From Cinclus cinclus (Eukaryota > Chordata > Aves > Passeriformes > Cinclidae), in contig NC_085048.1 in the NCBI RefSeq assembly GCF_963662255.1, positions 101,724,229 through 101,788,228 of the forward strand: a stretch of 64,000 bases of DNA, written 5' to 3'. Of the stretch, positions 61,846-64,000 are shown piece after piece. Made by a program: the position numbers and the translations under genes. How positions within the stretch are numbered: the first letter of the stretch is position 1; each line of letters opens with the position of its first letter. Below the pieces are notes generated by a model, which worked only from the letters and a program-made list of their open reading frames with translations, searched no databases and was not told where the DNA came from.

Positions 61846-63183
61846 GTAGGTAGTCTAACAACTTCTCAGGGCTATGAATTAATTCTCATTTTGAGGAAAA
61901 GTTTGTTTTGAATTTCTGGGAAAGAACTGGAAAACTTTCAGTTAAGAATGCTCTTTGCTCACACTTGGAGAGTTCTTTTTGGCCTAGATAAAGGGATTAC
62001 AAATATCCTGAAGATATTTCATCCTAAGGTAGATTCACAACTACAAGCCCTATTTTTATGCGATGGGCTGCTGATTATTGCTGATACATCTTAATACATC
62101 TTGAGAAGTTTGCTGCTGTTTTATCTCTAACCAGTTCTGATTTCATGTAATTAAAAAGCCTGTGTAATCCATGCTGTGCAGGGCTTGTGTCATAGCCTGG
62201 TTGGTTAAGTTTGTCAGGTACTTGCTGCTAAACACAGCAATATAATCTTCACTTTCCTTTTCTACAAGAAATTTTTTGCTGTTTTCCTTTTTACAATGTC
62301 TATGTTTCTAGACCTTACACAGTGTAGCATGTCTCTCTGCACTTAGAAGTCACAGGTGATTAACATTATGCCTGTAGTGTCCTTTCCTCTGAGGATACCT
62401 TCCTCCACTTGAGTCTGCTCAGGGAAGCTTGTCCACACGTATGGATGTACAACAGGATCTGTGTTGTTCTAAAACTGGATCAAAGTGTATTTTCCTACTC
62501 TCCATGTTAACATCAAGGACTTATTTACAGAGTGCAGAGTTTCACACTGCTTTCAGATATGTAGAAGAGCAAAACAGCCCAAGACTGAAGAAATTTCCCT
62601 TCTGTGAAATAGTTAAAAGGATGAACCTTAATCTTTAATCCATGACAGTTCCTTATCATGGATTCTTTTTGACCTAATATTCCTCAAATGACACATCTAA
62701 TTTTGCACCTCAACCAGTGGCTCCACAGTCTTCAGCATTTTGACCTAGCACTGTGCATTCAGCTCCTAAAATATTCTAAGGTATAGTGTGAGTCACAAAG
62801 AGCAGAAAAGTATTAACATCTGTCATTTTAAGTAACTGCTAGTAACATGCTGTCACTAACATTGTGACTGGTTGTTACAGGCAAGTCATTAAAGCAATAC
62901 CTGTCATCACCTGGAAGGTTTGGAGCGAACCAAGAAATTTCATCACACCTGAGCATCTTTCCTTTCATGCTTCACTGAACCCAGATTAAATTAAAATACC
63001 AATTTCATGTTTAAATTAGAGAATTCAGTGATGACAAACCACATGTCCATTTGTATGCAGGCTAACCCGTAGTTGGGATAGTGGTTACACTTTCAATGTT
63101 CCTAAACAGGCAGAGCAATAGTTGTTTTATGATAGTCTTACATACACTGTGGCTAAAAGTTTTTATTGTATCAGTATCTTGGG

Positions 63184-63208
63184 AAAAAAAAAAAAAAAAA
63201 AAAAAAAA
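63184..63208 (+). repeat. poly-A tract (25 A)
   Basis: An uninterrupted run of 25 A followed by GAAAG, the longest homopolymer in the window. No retroposed gene body was recognised upstream. Confidence 0.93.
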
Positions 63209-63839
63209 GAAAGTATTGTCGAACTTTAAGGTTTTCTTTCCATTCAAAAATTAACTGATACTGTTTCGCTCTTTCGGTGGCTCCCTAGATACAGTTTCCT
63301 ATTTCTCTGTGCCTATCCATTTTCCCCGGTGACCTACTGTTCACTTTGTGAAGCACAAATAAACGTGTTGCAAGGGCAAAGTAAACAGTATGGCAGTAGA
63401 ATTATTGCATTACTTCTGAGCTGTAAAATGCCTGAATTTCTTGAATTTGATGCCATATAGTAGATTTTGCTGACCTAGAATTGAAGTCTGTAAAACATAA
63501 TGACTGTTGCTGGATTTAATATAGCTGGTGGCAGAGCCCCCATCTGCTAGGCAGGAAGGAAACCTGTAATGTTTAGGATTGAATGTTCAGATTTAGCCTT
63601 GAGAGTTGTGATGGAGAAAAGAATAGGTGATTAAAGTGTTTGCTGAGGGGCTTGTGGAGAAACCTGGATCAGATTTCTTTGGCATTACCCGTGCCTCTGG
63701 AAGAGGAGACAAGAAGTTGGGATCCAGACACTGAGTTCTGTCAAGTTGCCAAGTGGCTGGAGTCTAATGTATCACACCTGTGAGCCACTTCCATTGAAGT
63801 AAATAGGATTTGCACACATTTGTCTGAGAAGAGGATTTG

Positions 63840-64000
63840 CCGGGTTTTTTTTTAATACTTAAGGCGCAAGACTCGAGGGTAGTCTCCCTGACCAACCTCT
63901 AAGGGTCCCCTGATATCAGGGCTAAGGTGGCAAAATGAGGAACAGGTCCACACCACAACTCTGGAACTAAATACTTTAATAAACATAAAAGAAAATGTGG
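63840..64000. mobile_element. possible LTR or other repeat fragment at window edge
   Basis: From about 63863 the sequence becomes richer in GC and CpG (GGCGCAAGACTCGAGGGTAG) than the flanking intron and then ends in TTTAATAAACAT, a style seen in avian LTRs. I cannot match it to a family and the rest lies outside the window, so this is a weak call. Confidence 0.25.
63908..63921. repeat. perfect 14-bp palindrome CCCTGATATCAGGG
   Basis: Self-complementary without a loop. It lies in the probable repeat-derived segment at the window end. Confidence 0.85.

Larger units (their letters stand above)
61846..64000 (+). other. MACROD2: MACROD2 intron, 5' part (continues beyond window)
   Basis: Begins at the GTAGGT donor after the 69-bp exon. 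It contains a 25-A tract (63184-63208) and possible repeat-derived sequence from about 63840 to the window end. No exon with good borders and an acidic-tail frame was recognised in the remaining 2.1 kb, so the next MACROD2 exon is probably outside the window. Confidence 0.75.

Noticed and set aside
63184..63208. Poly-A tail of a processed pseudogene or L1-type insertion
   Set aside because: No gene-derived body, no second target-site copy noticed, and birds lack active L1. A simple homopolymer expansion is more likely.
1..64000. FLRT3, a gene known to lie nested within MACROD2 in vertebrates
   Set aside because: Its large, mostly single-exon leucine-rich-repeat coding sequence would give an open frame of about 650 residues; no frame longer than 166 residues exists here.
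1..64000. Prokaryotic or phage-type systems (CRISPR, toxin-antitoxin, operons)
   Set aside because: No dense gene packing, no ribosome-binding-site pattern, no regularly spaced repeats; spliced exons and CR1 elements show vertebrate DNA.

Overview
This is vertebrate nuclear DNA, most likely from a bird and probably a songbird. It is AT-rich and CpG-poor. It carries at least nine truncated 3' ends of CR1 LINEs, the dominant avian retrotransposon, and two LTR-type blocks that resemble endogenous-retrovirus LTR families I know from passerine genomes. Nearly all long reading frames are chance frames or run through simple repeats. No operons, prophages, CRISPR arrays, tRNA or rRNA genes were seen.

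The only gene I can support is MACROD2 on the + strand, a mono-ADP-ribosyl hydrolase of the macrodomain family. Three coding exons are visible: 41740-41821 (82 bp, end of the macrodomain), 53852-53893 (42 bp, start of the acidic tail) and 61777-61845 (69 bp, more of the acidic, proline-containing tail). Each has AG/GT borders, and all three join in one frame with phase-1 junctions. The catalytic part of the macrodomain must lie upstream of the window and the rest of the C-terminal tail downstream, so the window is a slice of a very long gene made almost entirely of intron.

Layout: 1-41739 is the 3' part of a large intron (at least 41.7 kb). It contains a TTCC/TTCCTGGAATCC microsatellite (1.5 kb), an LTR (about 10.5-11.75 kb), a 200-bp AGAAG microsatellite (25.0-25.25 kb), scattered CR1 pieces and a CR1 cluster at 36.2-40.4 kb with a 21-bp-arm hairpin at 38.04 kb. 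The 12.0-kb intron 41822-53851 holds T/G-rich and A-rich tracts, short tandem duplications and one unusually strong unused-looking splice acceptor at 49.67 kb. The 7.9-kb intron 53894-61776 holds the second LTR-like block (about 56.7-57.8 kb), which is GC-rich and carries two CTCF-like core motifs. The last partial intron 61846-64000 holds a 25-A tract and, at the window edge, possible repeat sequence with a perfect 14-bp palindrome.

I did not find a new multi-gene system. The items most worth checking are the paired CTCF-like motifs in the LTR, the phase-symmetric short tail exons of MACROD2, the candidate alternative terminal exon at 49.68 kb, the hairpins at 38.04 and 55.74 kb, and the array of STAT-like palindromes in the 1.5-kb microsatellite.
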